From NCBI RefSeq assembly GCF_005144715.1, contig NZ_SWKR01000002.1, positions 1,788,227-1,852,226 of the forward strand: a stretch of 64,000 bases of DNA. The letters are read 5' to 3'. Origin of the DNA: Sphingomonas baiyangensis (lineage in GTDB: Bacteria; Pseudomonadota; Alphaproteobacteria; Sphingomonadales; Sphingomonadaceae). The notes under the pieces are model-generated. The model was not told the DNA's origin. It did not search any database and saw only the letters and a list, made by a program, of their open reading frames with translations. The translations under genes were made by a program, and so were the position numbers. The number at the start of each line of letters is the position of its first letter. Within the stretch, counting starts at the first letter, position 1. Shown piece by piece: positions 63,846 through 64,000 of this stretch.

Positions 63846-64000
63846 TTAGCCAGCGACGCCAAGCAGCACCTCGAAGTCGGCGCCCTTAGCGATCTCACCG
63901 ATGAGTCCGTCGAGGCGGCTATCCTTCTGCCGCGCCTGCCGGAAATCTTCCGCTGTGCGTTTGTCGACATAAAGGACATCGCAATAGGCCGCGAGCACCG
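63846..64000 (-). CDS. C-terminal end of a hypothetical protein, cut by the window edge
   Basis: An open frame enters from the right edge and ends TAA at 63846-63848. The visible 50 residues (YCDVLYVDKRTAEDFRQARQ then SRLDGLIGEIAKGADFEVLLG) have a normal coding composition with charged helices. Too little is present to name it. It is on the same strand as the DUF4238 gene, 63 bases upstream of it. Confidence 0.6.
   Translation of the reverse strand, partial: VLAAYCDVLYVDKRTAEDFRQARQKDSRLDGLIGEIAKGADFEVLLGVAG

Overview
The window is GC-rich and densely coded, with many 4-bp ATGA/GTGA gene overlaps. It reads as a chromosome segment of a sphingomonad (Sphingomonas-like alphaproteobacterium). 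The evidence is the scpA-scpB-tatABC order, a PhyP-like HisKA_2 protein next to an entericidin gene, the cobA-DUF2849-cysI-DUF934-cysH sulfur operon, an imuA-imuB-dnaE2 cassette with an alphaproteobacterial LexA box (GAAC-N7-GAAC), and a bchG-PucC-bchP-tspO block typical of aerobic anoxygenic phototrophs. No tRNA, rRNA or CRISPR array was seen, and no stretch above 300 bases lacks a gene.

Bases 1-14900 are mostly core genes: a general-stress-type sensor protein and entericidin, Tat export, ScpAB chromosome segregation, NagZ, a lipid-linked glycosyltransferase, molybdate uptake (modABC), a secreted S9 peptidase, a NYN RNase-like protein, acylphosphatase and an M48 protease. Bases 14900-19200 hold a small surface-glycan module (methyltransferase, GT4, PglC-like transferase, PglD-like acetyltransferase, acyltransferase 3). 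Tyrosine/homogentisate breakdown follows (hppD, hmgA and a coupled Rieske protein), then a lipoprotein cytochrome c. The minus-strand bacteriochlorophyll block (22.8-26.9 kb) comes next: chlorophyll synthase, a PucC-family carrier, geranylgeranyl reductase, TspO and a tiny membrane protein. A plus-strand assimilatory sulfate-reduction operon (27.1-31 kb) leads into TrhO, Nudix, extensin-like, MutS, DUF1993 and TrmB genes.

After trmB a P4-type integrase opens an accessory region. It carries a copper/heavy-metal resistance island (39.7-50.3 kb): CueR with its own Cu+ ATPase, CopD, CopC, a CnrYXH-like anti-sigma/sensor/ECF-sigma trio, a multicopper oxidase, CopB, DUF305 and DUF411 proteins and a Cys-rich periplasmic peptide. 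Two near-identical MerR-type promoters with 19-bp spacers drive the ATPase-cueR and oxidase-copB transcripts, which predicts shared CueR control. The YXH trio adds a second regulatory branch.

Bases 50.3-62.5 kb look like a DNA-damage block. Two SRAP genes diverge from one LexA box; one is catalytically intact and the other has lost every catalytic residue. A DUF1810 gene follows. Next is a 1310-residue SMC/Rad50-like ATPase that ends in two tandem LexA/S24-like modules, and then the LexA-boxed imuA-imuB-dnaE2 mutasome. The ATPase-S24 fusion between two LexA-controlled units is the best candidate for an undescribed system. The window ends with a DUF4238 gene and a truncated minus-strand gene.
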